A stretch of 64,000 bases of DNA from Verrucomicrobiota bacterium (GTDB taxonomy: Bacteria; Verrucomicrobiota; Verrucomicrobiia; Verrucomicrobiales; Verrucomicrobiaceae), in the NCBI GenBank assembly GCA_017301975.1, contig JAFLEI010000005.1:1-64000 (forward strand), written 5' to 3'. Both the position numbers and the translations under genes were made by a program. How positions within the stretch are numbered: the stretch's first letter is position 1; the number at the start of each line of letters is the position of its first letter. Positions 8,122 through 15,364 of this stretch are shown piece by piece. The notes under the pieces were generated by a model. That model searched no databases, was not told where the DNA came from, and saw nothing but the letters and a program-made list of their open reading frames with translations.

Positions 8122-9855
8122 TCAAACGAGGCCGCGACGCACCAGAGATTCCTCCATGGCACGATCAATCAGCATCACGGCGAGTGATTGAGTGGCGTCG
8201 TCCAGAAGCTGGGTGGCGGCTTTGAGGGCCTTGGCGTCGTGGTCTGTGGCGCCGAGCAGGACGCGCACCGTGGCGGCCTGAGTGACCACGGCAGATTTCT
8301 CTTCCGCGCTGATTGCATCACCGAGCTGGGAGAGCGCGGCATCGACCGCGGGCAGCAGCTCTTCCGCTTTGAGCCTGGCTTCCGTCCAGATGCGTTCGTT
8401 CATGTCCTCGAAAGCGAAATCCACGCTCTCGGAGATCATCTGCTCCACGCGTTCGTCTTCGACATCGACGGCGGTGCCGCTGATCTGGAGGGTGGTGTCC
8501 TGATTTGTCGCGGTGTCACGGGCGAGAACGTGCAGGATGCCGTCTGCATCAATGCTGAACTGCACGCCGACGCGGGCGCTGCCTTTGGGGCCGGAGGGGA
8601 AGGGGACTTCGATGCGGCCGAGCTCCCAGTTGTCCTTGGCGAGTTCGCGTTCGCCCTGGAGGATGCGGATGAGCATGCTGTCCTGATTGGCCACGGCATT
8701 GGTGAACATCTCGCCGGCTTTGGCGGGGATCGTGGTGTTGCGTGGGATGATGATGTTCATCAAGCCGCCGAAGGTTTCGATGCCGAGCGAGAGCGGCGTG
8801 ACATCGAGTAGCAAAACCTGGCGCAGGCTGCCGCCGAGGATGCCTGCCTGAATGGTGGCACCAAGGGCGATGGCTTCGTCGGGATTCTGCGAGGTGTTGG
8901 GTTCGCGGCCGAAAATCTCGCGCACGTAGTCGCGCACCAGCGGCATGCGGGTGCTGCCGCCGACGAGGATGACTTCATCGAGCTGTTCGGCTTTGACGCC
9001 GGCATCACTCAGGGCACGCAGGCAGTGGATGCGGGTGCGTTCGATCCAAGGGCGGGCGATTTTTTCGAGATCGGCGCGGGTGATGTCTAGGCCGTTGAAG
9101 GAGGCTGAGTCGTCGGTGGAGAGGCGCTTTTTGACGGACTCGGCGGCTTCGAGGACGCGGATGTCGTGAGGGGGAAGCGCCAGTTTTTGGGCGATGAATT
9201 CGGCGAGGAGGCGGTCGATGTCATCGCCGCCGAGCTGGGTGTCGCCAGCGGTGGAGAGCACCTGGAAGGTTCCATCGCGCATTTCGAGGACGGAGATGTC
9301 GAAGGTGCCGCCGCCGAGGTCATAGACGGCGATCTTTTGATGTTCGCTGAGTTTGTCGAGACCGTAGGCGAGGGCGGCGGCGGTGGGCTCGCTGAGGATG
9401 CGGAGGACTTCAAGACCGGCGAGTTCGCCGGCGCGCTTGGTGGCGTTGCGCTGGGCGTCGTTGAAGTAAGCGGGAACGGTGATGACGGCCTGGGAGACGG
9501 ATTGTTCGAGGGCGCGTTCGGCAACGGCTTTGAGGTGCTTGAGGATCTCTGCTGAAACTTCGACGGGCGATGTTTTTAATTCGCTGAGAGAATAGGGGGG
9601 CGTCCATCCCGCTTCACCGGGGCGGCGACCGATGAGGCGTTTGACCGAGGTGATGGTGCGGGTGGGATGAAGGGCGCGCTGGCGTAGGGCGACGGCGCCG
9701 ACAGCGATGCTGCCATCCGCGGAAATGCACACGGCACTGGGGGTGCTGCGGCTGCCGTTTTCATCGGCGAGGAGGATGGGGAAGCCGCTGTCCACGACGC
9801 CGACGAGGGAGTTCGTGGTGCCGAGATCGATGCCGAGGATGGGGGAGGTGCTCAA
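8122..9855 (-). CDS. Hsp70-family chaperone (DnaK/HscA-like)
   Basis: A 577-residue Hsp70. ATPase-domain signatures are present: GIDLGTTNSLVG at the N-terminus, VPAYFNDAQRNATKRAG, YDLGGGTFDISVLEM and ILVGGSTRMPLV. The substrate-binding domain begins around DVTPLSLGIETFGG. The helical lid is short and the protein is about 60 residues shorter than DnaK, with no acidic C-terminal tail; the size and the LGIDLGTTNSLV start recall HscA, but no iron-sulfur assembly genes are near. The start is TTG at 9855, since no ATG lies before the nucleotide-binding motif; it overlaps the stop codon of the small ORF upstream (TTGA), a sign of translational coupling. The kinase gene follows. No dnaJ or grpE is seen, so it is probably an accessory Hsp70. 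Confidence 0.9.
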   Translation of the reverse strand: MSTSPILGIDLGTTNSLVGVVDSGFPILLADENGSRSTPSAVCISADGSIAVGAVALRQRALHPTRTITSVKRLIGRRPGEAGWTPPYSLSELKTSPVEVSAEILKHLKAVAERALEQSVSQAVITVPAYFNDAQRNATKRAGELAGLEVLRILSEPTAAALAYGLDKLSEHQKIAVYDLGGGTFDISVLEMRDGTFQVLSTAGDTQLGGDDIDRLLAEFIAQKLALPPHDIRVLEAAESVKKRLSTDDSASFNGLDITRADLEKIARPWIERTRIHCLRALSDAGVKAEQLDEVILVGGSTRMPLVRDYVREIFGREPNTSQNPDEAIALGATIQAGILGGSLRQVLLLDVTPLSLGIETFGGLMNIIIPRNTTIPAKAGEMFTNAVANQDSMLIRILQGERELAKDNWELGRIEVPFPSGPKGSARVGVQFSIDADGILHVLARDTATNQDTTLQISGTAVDVEDERVEQMISESVDFAFEDMNERIWTEARLKAEELLPAVDAALSQLGDAISAEEKSAVVTQAATVRVLLGATDHDAKALKAATQLLDDATQSLAVMLIDRAMEESLVRRGLV

Positions 9856-9992
9856 GATGGGGCAGGAAAGTGGGATTGAGAGTCAAGGCGGGCCACGGCT
9901 GCATGCAAAGACTCAAGCAGCGGGCCGGTGGCCAGAATGGGGATGACGTCAAAAGGAACGAGTTCGTTATCACAGTCCATCACGTTGTCCAT
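9852..9992 (-). CDS. small ORF coupled to hsp70, unknown
   Basis: A 46-residue frame beginning MDNVMDCDNELVPFDVIP, from ATG at 9992 to a TGA at 9852-9854. The TGA overlaps the TTG start of hsp70. The frame stays open upstream to 10064 and adds about 24 further plausible residues (including KDLSWFRPSDGLAVFDAY), so the true start could be a GTG or may be lost. Codon choice looks coding. It may be the second half of a protein whose first half is the ORF at 10073-10249. No family recognised. Confidence 0.4.
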   Translation of the reverse strand: MDNVMDCDNELVPFDVIPILATGPLLESLHAAVARLDSQSHFPAPS

Positions 9993-10072
9993 GTAGGCGT
10001 CGAACACCGCCAGACCGTCTGAAGGGCGAAACCAGGAAAGGTCTTTTTGTGCCGCCCAGTTTCCCTATGCGG

Positions 10073-10249
10073 CTATCTCTCGACGCCACTGGGAATCCGG
10101 ATCAACTTGCGTCCCAGGTTCCGCTCGATCATCGACCAAAGCTGCTCGGCAGACTTCGGCTGCTTCCGAGAGGAGGAGGTCTTCGGAGCGGGGGCTGGCT
10201 GCGACGGGGGATTGAGGCATGTCTTCAGGGCTGGATCGCGACTGCTCAT
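10073..10249 (-). CDS. small ORF upstream of hsp70, possibly half of a broken gene
   Basis: A 58-residue frame, ATG at 10249 to TAG at 10073-10075. It has a Pro/Ser-rich start, then AEQLWSMIERNLGRKLIRIP, which reads like genuine coding sequence (amphipathic helix, coding-like codons). It stops 9 nt before the frame of the next small ORF opens, in a different phase. Rejoining them would take both an indel and loss of a second TAG at 10065-10067. So either these are two tiny genes or one decayed gene. No family recognised. The 82 bp between here and trpD would hold promoters for both directions. Confidence 0.35.
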   Translation of the reverse strand: MSSRDPALKTCLNPPSQPAPAPKTSSSRKQPKSAEQLWSMIERNLGRKLIRIPSGVER

Positions 10250-10331
10250 GCACGGAGATTAGGCTAAATCGTTGCGGATCGCAATCACTCAAGTGTTTGC
10301 CAACTCCGAGGGGCTCGGCCACACTTCGCGC

Positions 10332-11369
10332 ATGGAACCTCTCATTGCCTCACTCAAAGCTGGAACGCACCTCGACGACGCGCAGACCGCGGAGGCGGCC
10401 GCGCAGCTGGTGGATGCTGCGGTGACGGCGGCGGCCAAGGCGGATTTTCTGCGGGCGCTGGCCCACAAGGGCGAGACGCCGGCGGAGATCGCGATGTTTG
10501 TGAAGGAGTTTTTGAAGCTGGCGGTGGATCCGGGCATTGACCGGGCGAAGCTGCCGGGGCCGATGCTGGATGTGGTGGGCACGGGCGGGGATCAACTGCA
10601 TTTGTTCAATGTGTCGAGCACGGCGATGTTCATCCTGGCGGCGGGCGGTGTGTGCGTGACGAAGCATGGCAACCGTGGCATCACCTCCAAAGCGGGTGGG
10701 GCGGATGTGCTGGAGGCGCTGGGCATCAAGATCGACCTGCCGAAGGAAAAAGTGGTGGCGGGGATCGAGAGCATCGGGCTGGGCTTCTTCTTTGCGCCGC
10801 TGTATCACCCGACGTTCAAGGCGGTGGCGGAGGCGCGGAAGCTGCTCGCGGCGGAGGGGCAGCGTTCGATTTTCAATGTGCTGGGGCCGCTGCTGAATCC
10901 GGGGCGGCCGGACTACCAGCTCATCGGTGTGTTTGACCCGAAGCTGACGGGGGCGTTTGGCGAGATCCTGGTGCAGCTTGGCCGCAAAGGCGCGTGGGTG
11001 GTGCATGGCACCGCTGCCGATGGGCAGGGGATGGATGAGCTTTCCACGCTCGGGGTGAACGAGGTCTGCCAGGTGGCGGGCGGGAAGCTCAGTGAGACGC
11101 GGATTGATCCCAAGGAGCTCGGCTTTGGCCAAGCGGCGCTCGAAGATCTGGTGGGGGGGGATGCCACTGAGAACGCGGCGATCCTCGAAGGCGTGCTGGC
11201 AGGAACGATCAAGGGTGCCAAGCGCGACATCGCGGTGCTGAATGCGGCCGCGGGTTTTGTGATCACCGGAGTGGCGGGGGATCTGATGGCCGGGAAAGCG
11301 CTGGCCGAAGAGCTGCTGGAGCGTGGGGCGGCCCATGCGAAGCTGCGGGCGATGCAGGATTTGATCTAG
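10332..11369 (+). CDS. trpD: anthranilate phosphoribosyltransferase
   Basis: A 345-residue enzyme that joins anthranilate to PRPP in tryptophan synthesis. The signature motifs are present in order: DVVGTGGD (GTGGD at 83-87, phosphate binding), NVSST, KHGNRGITSKAGGADVLEALG, FFFAPLYHPTFKAV, FNVLGPLLNPG and GMDELS. The length is typical. The ATG at 10332 starts the usual N-terminal helical domain; the 20 codons of open frame before it look non-coding. No other trp gene is adjacent, so trp genes are apparently dispersed. Confidence 0.95.
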   Translation: MEPLIASLKAGTHLDDAQTAEAAAQLVDAAVTAAAKADFLRALAHKGETPAEIAMFVKEFLKLAVDPGIDRAKLPGPMLDVVGTGGDQLHLFNVSSTAMFILAAGGVCVTKHGNRGITSKAGGADVLEALGIKIDLPKEKVVAGIESIGLGFFFAPLYHPTFKAVAEARKLLAAEGQRSIFNVLGPLLNPGRPDYQLIGVFDPKLTGAFGEILVQLGRKGAWVVHGTAADGQGMDELSTLGVNEVCQVAGGKLSETRIDPKELGFGQAALEDLVGGDATENAAILEGVLAGTIKGAKRDIAVLNAAAGFVITGVAGDLMAGKALAEELLERGAAHAKLRAMQDLI

Positions 11370-11448
11370 GGCGTGGAGACGTCATTTCCCGCGAGACAGA
11401 CGGGGTGAAAGATGTTAAGAGGTCCTTAGTATTTTCTTTTTTCTGTCT

Positions 11449-12339
11449 ATGCTTCACCCCAGCGAACTCCTTCAGCACGCGCAGAAGGTGCCTCACAGCA
11501 TGTGGGCCACCATCGCGATTGTGGGGTTCATCGCGTTTGCGGCGGGGCTGGCGTTTGCGAAGGGAGTGGTGCAGCAGATCATCAATGTGCTGACGCTGGC
11601 GGCCTGTGCGTGGGCGGCGTGGTTTGTGTTCATGCACCGGGTGCTGATTTTTGGCGCGGCGGGGATGCACATGACGACCAACCGAATGGTGGTCGCGTCC
11701 TTGATTGGGGCCGGGGTGATGTTCGCCGTGTGCAAAGTGGGGAAATATTTTCTGGCGGCCTTTGGCCTGATGCGATTGCTGGGCGGGCTGACGGGGTGGA
11801 AGGGGCTGATCGTGAGCATCATTCCTTCCGGAGGGCTGCTGTGGCTGGGCAGCATGGCGCTGCGCATCGTAGGCAGCCTGTATGGCATGGAGAACGCGGC
11901 GGAGATCGTCAAAAAAGGCGGGTCGATCGAGAGCCAGGCGAAGTCGGTTTTTTACACCCTGAGCCAGAAGATCGACAACAGCATCATCGGTGGGCTGGCG
12001 AAGAAGCTCGATCCGTATGACATCAAGCCGACGGCCAACCTCGCCCGGCTGCTGATATTGTGGCCGGAGGGGACGATGTGGCAGCGACTGGCGGAGCAAA
12101 GCCCGACCACGGCCAATGCGCTGAACCATCCGCTCATCGTGGAACTCGGGTACGATCCAGCAGTGCGGGAGGCGATCAAGAACAAGGACTTCGCCGGGCT
12201 GATGCAGATGCCCAAGATCGAGAAAGTGGCCAACCACCCCGAGCTGCAGCCGATTCTGAGCGGCATGGCGCTGGAGCAGGCGATGGACTCCGTGGTGTAC
12301 CGCCAGCCTCCGCCGCCGCAGCCGGTGAGGTTGCACTAA
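11449..12339 (+). CDS. CvpA-like multi-pass membrane protein
   Basis: A 296-residue protein whose first 150 residues form about four hydrophobic segments (WATIAIVGFIAFAAGLAFA, then INVLTLAACAWAAWFVF, MVVASLIGAGVMFAV and a further segment). This matches the topology of the CvpA/colicin V production family. The C-terminal half is soluble and rich in helices, with a Pro/Gln tail (YRQPPPPQP). The function in this phylum is unknown. It lies 80 bp after trpD and 44 bp before the first FGE-fold gene. A decayed copy of its 3' end is found at 13810-13945, showing that it was at the border of an old duplication. Confidence 0.7.
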   Translation: MLHPSELLQHAQKVPHSMWATIAIVGFIAFAAGLAFAKGVVQQIINVLTLAACAWAAWFVFMHRVLIFGAAGMHMTTNRMVVASLIGAGVMFAVCKVGKYFLAAFGLMRLLGGLTGWKGLIVSIIPSGGLLWLGSMALRIVGSLYGMENAAEIVKKGGSIESQAKSVFYTLSQKIDNSIIGGLAKKLDPYDIKPTANLARLLILWPEGTMWQRLAEQSPTTANALNHPLIVELGYDPAVREAIKNKDFAGLMQMPKIEKVANHPELQPILSGMALEQAMDSVVYRQPPPPQPVRLH

Positions 12340-12361
12340 AAAAGAGATTGAACTGGAAAAA

Positions 12362-12382
12362 AGATTCGGCTTAAAAGAATCT
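12362..12382. promoter_or_regulatory. inverted repeat just before the FGE-fold gene start
   Basis: AGATTC at 12362-12367 and GAATCT at 12377-12382 form a perfect 6-bp inverted repeat with a 9-nt loop. It ends one base before the ATG at 12384 and would fold over the ribosome-binding region. It could be a translational control hairpin or an operator; the sequence alone does not decide. Confidence 0.3.
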
Positions 12383-12383
12383 C

Positions 12384-13661
12384 ATGAGACAAACGCCGGT
12401 CGTTATCATTGCCCTGGCCCTGGTTGGCATGGCAAGCCCGTCCAATTCACAAACGGTGTCCCTGCCGGATGTGGCTGAAATGCAGGCAAAATATGACGAA
12501 CGGGTGGGGGCTGAGGTACTGCGACCGCATGAAGCTGCGGTGGCCGATTTGAATGCCAAGTTTTCCGCCGCATTGGAACGCGCGCAGGCTGCAGCGCAGA
12601 AAGCAGGAAATTTGGATGACGCCTTCGCCATCAAGAAGGAGCGAGAGGCGGTTTTGTCGGGCAAATACCTCATGCCTCAGGATGACGACAAGACCCCCAC
12701 CAGTCTCAAAGCCATTCGAGCCACCTATCGTGCCAGCCTGGCAAAACTGGAGGCCGAGAGCGACAAGGCGCTGCGCCCATTGAAGGATGCCTATGCCAGA
12801 TCCCTTGACACATTGATAACGACACTCACCCGCGGAGGCAGGCTGGAGGAGGCGATGACATTGAAAAAAGTGCGTGAAGATATGCTCAGCAGCACGGCTG
12901 CCACGGTGGCGGCAGCGACAAATGACCTGACGGGCAAATCTTTCACCAACAGCCTTGGCATGAAGTTTGTCCAGGTGCCGGGCACCCAAGTTCTTTTCTG
13001 CATCCACGAGACACGGTACAAAGATTATGCGGCCTATGCTGCAGACGGGCAGAACATCGACGGCGCATGGAAGAGCCGGAGAGGAGATGAACCCTTCGTC
13101 ATGGACCGACCGGAAGAGCATCCTGTCGCACGGGTGAGCTGGGATGATGCGCAGGGCTTTTGCGCATGGCTGAGCAAAAAAGAGGGCAGGACTTACAGGC
13201 TGCCGACGGATCGTGAATGGAGCTACGCTGTCGGCATCGGGCAGGAGGAAAAATGGGAGAAGGACACCACCCCCGCGACCATCTTCAAAAACGAGACGGA
13301 CTTCCCATGGGGAACTCAGTGGCCGCCGCCGGCCGGTGCTGGAAACTATTCCGACGAGAGCCGCAAAGCCAAGGCACCTGCGAACAACAGCCAGTATTTT
13401 GAAGACTATGACGATGGATTCCCCACCACGGCGCCCGTGATGAGCTTCAAGTCCAACAAGCTTGGCATTTATGACCTGGGAGGCAATGTCTGGGAGTGGT
13501 GTGAAGACTGGTATGACAGTGCTAAAACGGATCGCGTCCTGAGGGGCAGTTCCTGGACCCACAATGAACGTGGAAACTTGCTTTCGTCTTGTCGCGACCG
13601 GCACAAGCCCAATGAGCGTTTGAATCTCGGCTTCCGAATTGTGCTGGTGCCATCTCCTTGA
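12384..13661 (+). CDS. secreted FGE-sulfatase-fold protein with N-terminal helical module (copy 1)
   Basis: A 425-residue exported protein. It has a signal peptide (about 1-22), then a long charged helical region (about 28-165; RPHEAAVADLNAKF, LKAIRATYRASL, GGRLEEAMTLKKVRE). From about 188 there is a formylglycine-generating-enzyme fold (FTNSLGMKFVQVPG, HPVARVSWDDAQGFCAWLS, YRLPTDREWSYAVG, LGGNVWEWCEDWYD, RVLRGSSW, NLGFRIV). The paired active-site cysteines of true FGEs are not evident, as only one Cys (in LSSCRDRH) lies in that loop, so a binding role is more likely than sulfatase activation. The gene at 13985 is a tandem copy. The first 200 residues are nearly the same in both, while the C-terminal domain has diverged strongly. 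Confidence 0.85.
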   Translation: MRQTPVVIIALALVGMASPSNSQTVSLPDVAEMQAKYDERVGAEVLRPHEAAVADLNAKFSAALERAQAAAQKAGNLDDAFAIKKEREAVLSGKYLMPQDDDKTPTSLKAIRATYRASLAKLEAESDKALRPLKDAYARSLDTLITTLTRGGRLEEAMTLKKVREDMLSSTAATVAAATNDLTGKSFTNSLGMKFVQVPGTQVLFCIHETRYKDYAAYAADGQNIDGAWKSRRGDEPFVMDRPEEHPVARVSWDDAQGFCAWLSKKEGRTYRLPTDREWSYAVGIGQEEKWEKDTTPATIFKNETDFPWGTQWPPPAGAGNYSDESRKAKAPANNSQYFEDYDDGFPTTAPVMSFKSNKLGIYDLGGNVWEWCEDWYDSAKTDRVLRGSSWTHNERGNLLSSCRDRHKPNERLNLGFRIVLVPSP

Positions 13662-13699
13662 AGCGGTAGGCGGCTTCGCAGGCGTAAACAACGTCAGCC

Positions 13700-13775
13700 C
13701 CCCTTGTAAGGGAAAAAACCCCAATTTTGGCTTTGGCTTGCAGCCTTCCGTCATGCCCAAATACATTGTCAGATC
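13700..13775 (+). pseudogene. decayed copy of the gatB upstream region and first codons
   Basis: This stretch matches the DNA just before and at the gatB start (15318-15385). Both carry CCTTGTAAGG/CTTGCAAGG, then GGCTTTGGCTTGC, then CGTCATGCCCAA followed by TACAT. The fossil start codon is at 13753 and reads MPKYI, like MPKYI of GatB, then diverges. It marks the downstream border of the original duplicated unit. Confidence 0.75.
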
Positions 13776-13809
13776 ATTCCCTCTTGCGGGCTGCCATGGC
13801 TGAGCATCG

Positions 13810-13945
13810 CGGGGTATCCTGCAGGCATGGAGAATGCGGCGGGAAAAGCCTCCAATCACCCCGACCTGCAGCCCATCCTCAGCGACATGAAGCTGAAGCG
13901 GACCAATGGTCTCCGTCGTCTATCGCCAGCAATCCGCCTCAGATT
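13810..13945 (+). pseudogene. decayed copy of the 3' end of the CvpA-like gene
   Basis: Two patches resemble the CvpA-like gene. GGCATGGAGAATGCGGCGG at 13824 matches the codons for YGMENAA (near 11884). Later bases match those for NHPELQPILS and VVYRQ near 12233-12306; here they would read NHPDLQPILS. The intervening codons are deleted and the frame is broken. It sits just before copy 2 of the FGE-fold gene, as the intact gene sits before copy 1. Confidence 0.75.
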
Positions 13946-13984
13946 GAATTGATCAAGGCCTCATGCGATGCTTTAAAAATGATC

Positions 13985-15271
13985 ATGAGAAAACCTTCAG
14001 AGATTATCTTTGTCCTCGCCCTTCTTGTGACCGCCAGCTGTGCAACTGCACAAACGAACTTCCTGCCGGATGTGGCTGAACTGCAGGCAAAATATGGTGA
14101 ACGAGTGGTGTCAGATGTTCTGCGCCCTCATGAAACTGCGGTGGCCGATTTGAACGCCAAGTTTGCCGCCGCATTGGAACGCGCGCAGGAGTCAGCGCAG
14201 AAAGCAGGGAATCTGGATGATGCCTTCGCCATCAAGACGGAGAGAGAGGCTGTGTTGTCGGGCAAGTACATCATGCCTCAGGATGACGAAAAAACCCCGA
14301 CCAGTCTCAAATCCATCCGTGCCACTTATCGCACGAGCCTGGCAAAGCTGGAGTCTGAGAGTAACAAGGTCCTGCGCCCGTTGAAGGAGGCCTATGCCAG
14401 ATCGCTTGAGACTTTGATCACGACCCTCACTCGCGGAGGCAGGCTGGAGGAGGCGATGACATTGAAAAAAGTACGAGAAGATTTGCTCGCCAGCACGGCT
14501 GCCACAGTGGCGGCAGCGACAAATGACCTGAGGGGCAAATCTTTCACGAACAGTCTTGGCATGAAGTTTGTCCAGGTGCCGGGCACCCAAGTTCTTTTCT
14601 GCATCCACGAGACACGGCGGCAGGATTATGAAGCCTACGCCGCAGAAAGCCCGGATGCCGATGTTTCCTGGAAAAATCAAATGGTTTCCGGCATTCCGCT
14701 GGGTGACAAAAATGACCATCCTGTTCTAAGTGTGAACGTGGAGGATGCGGAGAAGTTTTGTTCCTGGCTGAGCAAAAAAGAGGGGAAACGTTATCGTCTG
14801 CCTACAGATCGTGAATGGAGTGTCGCTGTTGGTATTGGCAACGAGGAGATCACGACTCCAACGACCACCCCTCAGATGCTGAATCAGAAAATCCAGGATG
14901 CTTTTCCCTGGGGCGGCGATTTCCCACCACAAACCAAAGACATGGGGGGAAATTATGCCGACAGTACAACGCTCGAAAAGATTCCCAAGCGCCCTGTCAT
15001 CTCAAATTATACAGATGGTTTTGCAACCACAGCTCCGGTGATGAGCCTTAAGCCGAACAAAATGGGGTTGTTTGACATGGGGGGGAATGTCTGGGAGCTC
15101 GTTAGTGACCTGTATTCGCCCGAAACACCGGAGTATGTCATGAGAGGTGGTTGCTGGCACGATCATGAGCGCCTTTTTCTGCTTTCATCCTGTCGCGTTC
15201 ATCATAAGAGCGGCACCAGGCATAATGACACGGGTTTTCGATGCGTCGTCGAAGCCGACTCTGGTAAATAA
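13985..15271 (+). CDS. secreted FGE-sulfatase-fold protein with N-terminal helical module (copy 2)
   Basis: A 428-residue exported protein, tandem paralogue of the 12384 gene. Signal peptide (IIFVLALLVTASCATAQ), helical module (about 28-168) and FGE fold (from about 190: FTNSLGMKFVQVPG, YRLPTDREWSVAVG, DMGGNVWELVSDLY, YVMRGGCW, DTGFRCVV). The ATG at 13985 aligns with the start of copy 1; another in-frame ATG lies 6 bp earlier, and the longer frame upstream runs through pseudogene DNA. The N-terminal 200 codons are almost identical to copy 1, including long unbroken nucleotide matches, whereas the C-terminal domain differs at many exposed positions. The WEWCEDW motif of copy 1 is WELVSDL here. 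The paired FGE active-site cysteines are not evident in this copy either. Confidence 0.83.
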   Translation: MRKPSEIIFVLALLVTASCATAQTNFLPDVAELQAKYGERVVSDVLRPHETAVADLNAKFAAALERAQESAQKAGNLDDAFAIKTEREAVLSGKYIMPQDDEKTPTSLKSIRATYRTSLAKLESESNKVLRPLKEAYARSLETLITTLTRGGRLEEAMTLKKVREDLLASTAATVAAATNDLRGKSFTNSLGMKFVQVPGTQVLFCIHETRRQDYEAYAAESPDADVSWKNQMVSGIPLGDKNDHPVLSVNVEDAEKFCSWLSKKEGKRYRLPTDREWSVAVGIGNEEITTPTTTPQMLNQKIQDAFPWGGDFPPQTKDMGGNYADSTTLEKIPKRPVISNYTDGFATTAPVMSLKPNKMGLFDMGGNVWELVSDLYSPETPEYVMRGGCWHDHERLFLLSSCRVHHKSGTRHNDTGFRCVVEADSGK

Positions 15272-15364
15272 CCTTGTCATCGAGCTGCGCCATCCGCCTG
15301 TAAAGACACGAGCTTCCCTCTTGCAAGGCGTCAAGATTTCGGCTTTGGCTTGCTGCCATTCGTC

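Noticed and set aside
12447..13859. A 470-codon minus-strand frame across the first FGE gene
   Set aside because: Antisense to a gene with signal peptide and clear FGE motifs; runs into pseudogene DNA.
13727..13984. Upstream extension of the second FGE-fold protein by about 86 codons
   Set aside because: The extension covers decayed gatB and cvpA fragments; the start at 13985 aligns with copy 1 and gives a signal peptide.
12384..15271. Diversity-generating retroelement
   Set aside because: FGE-fold targets are suggestive, but no reverse transcriptase or template repeat is in the window.
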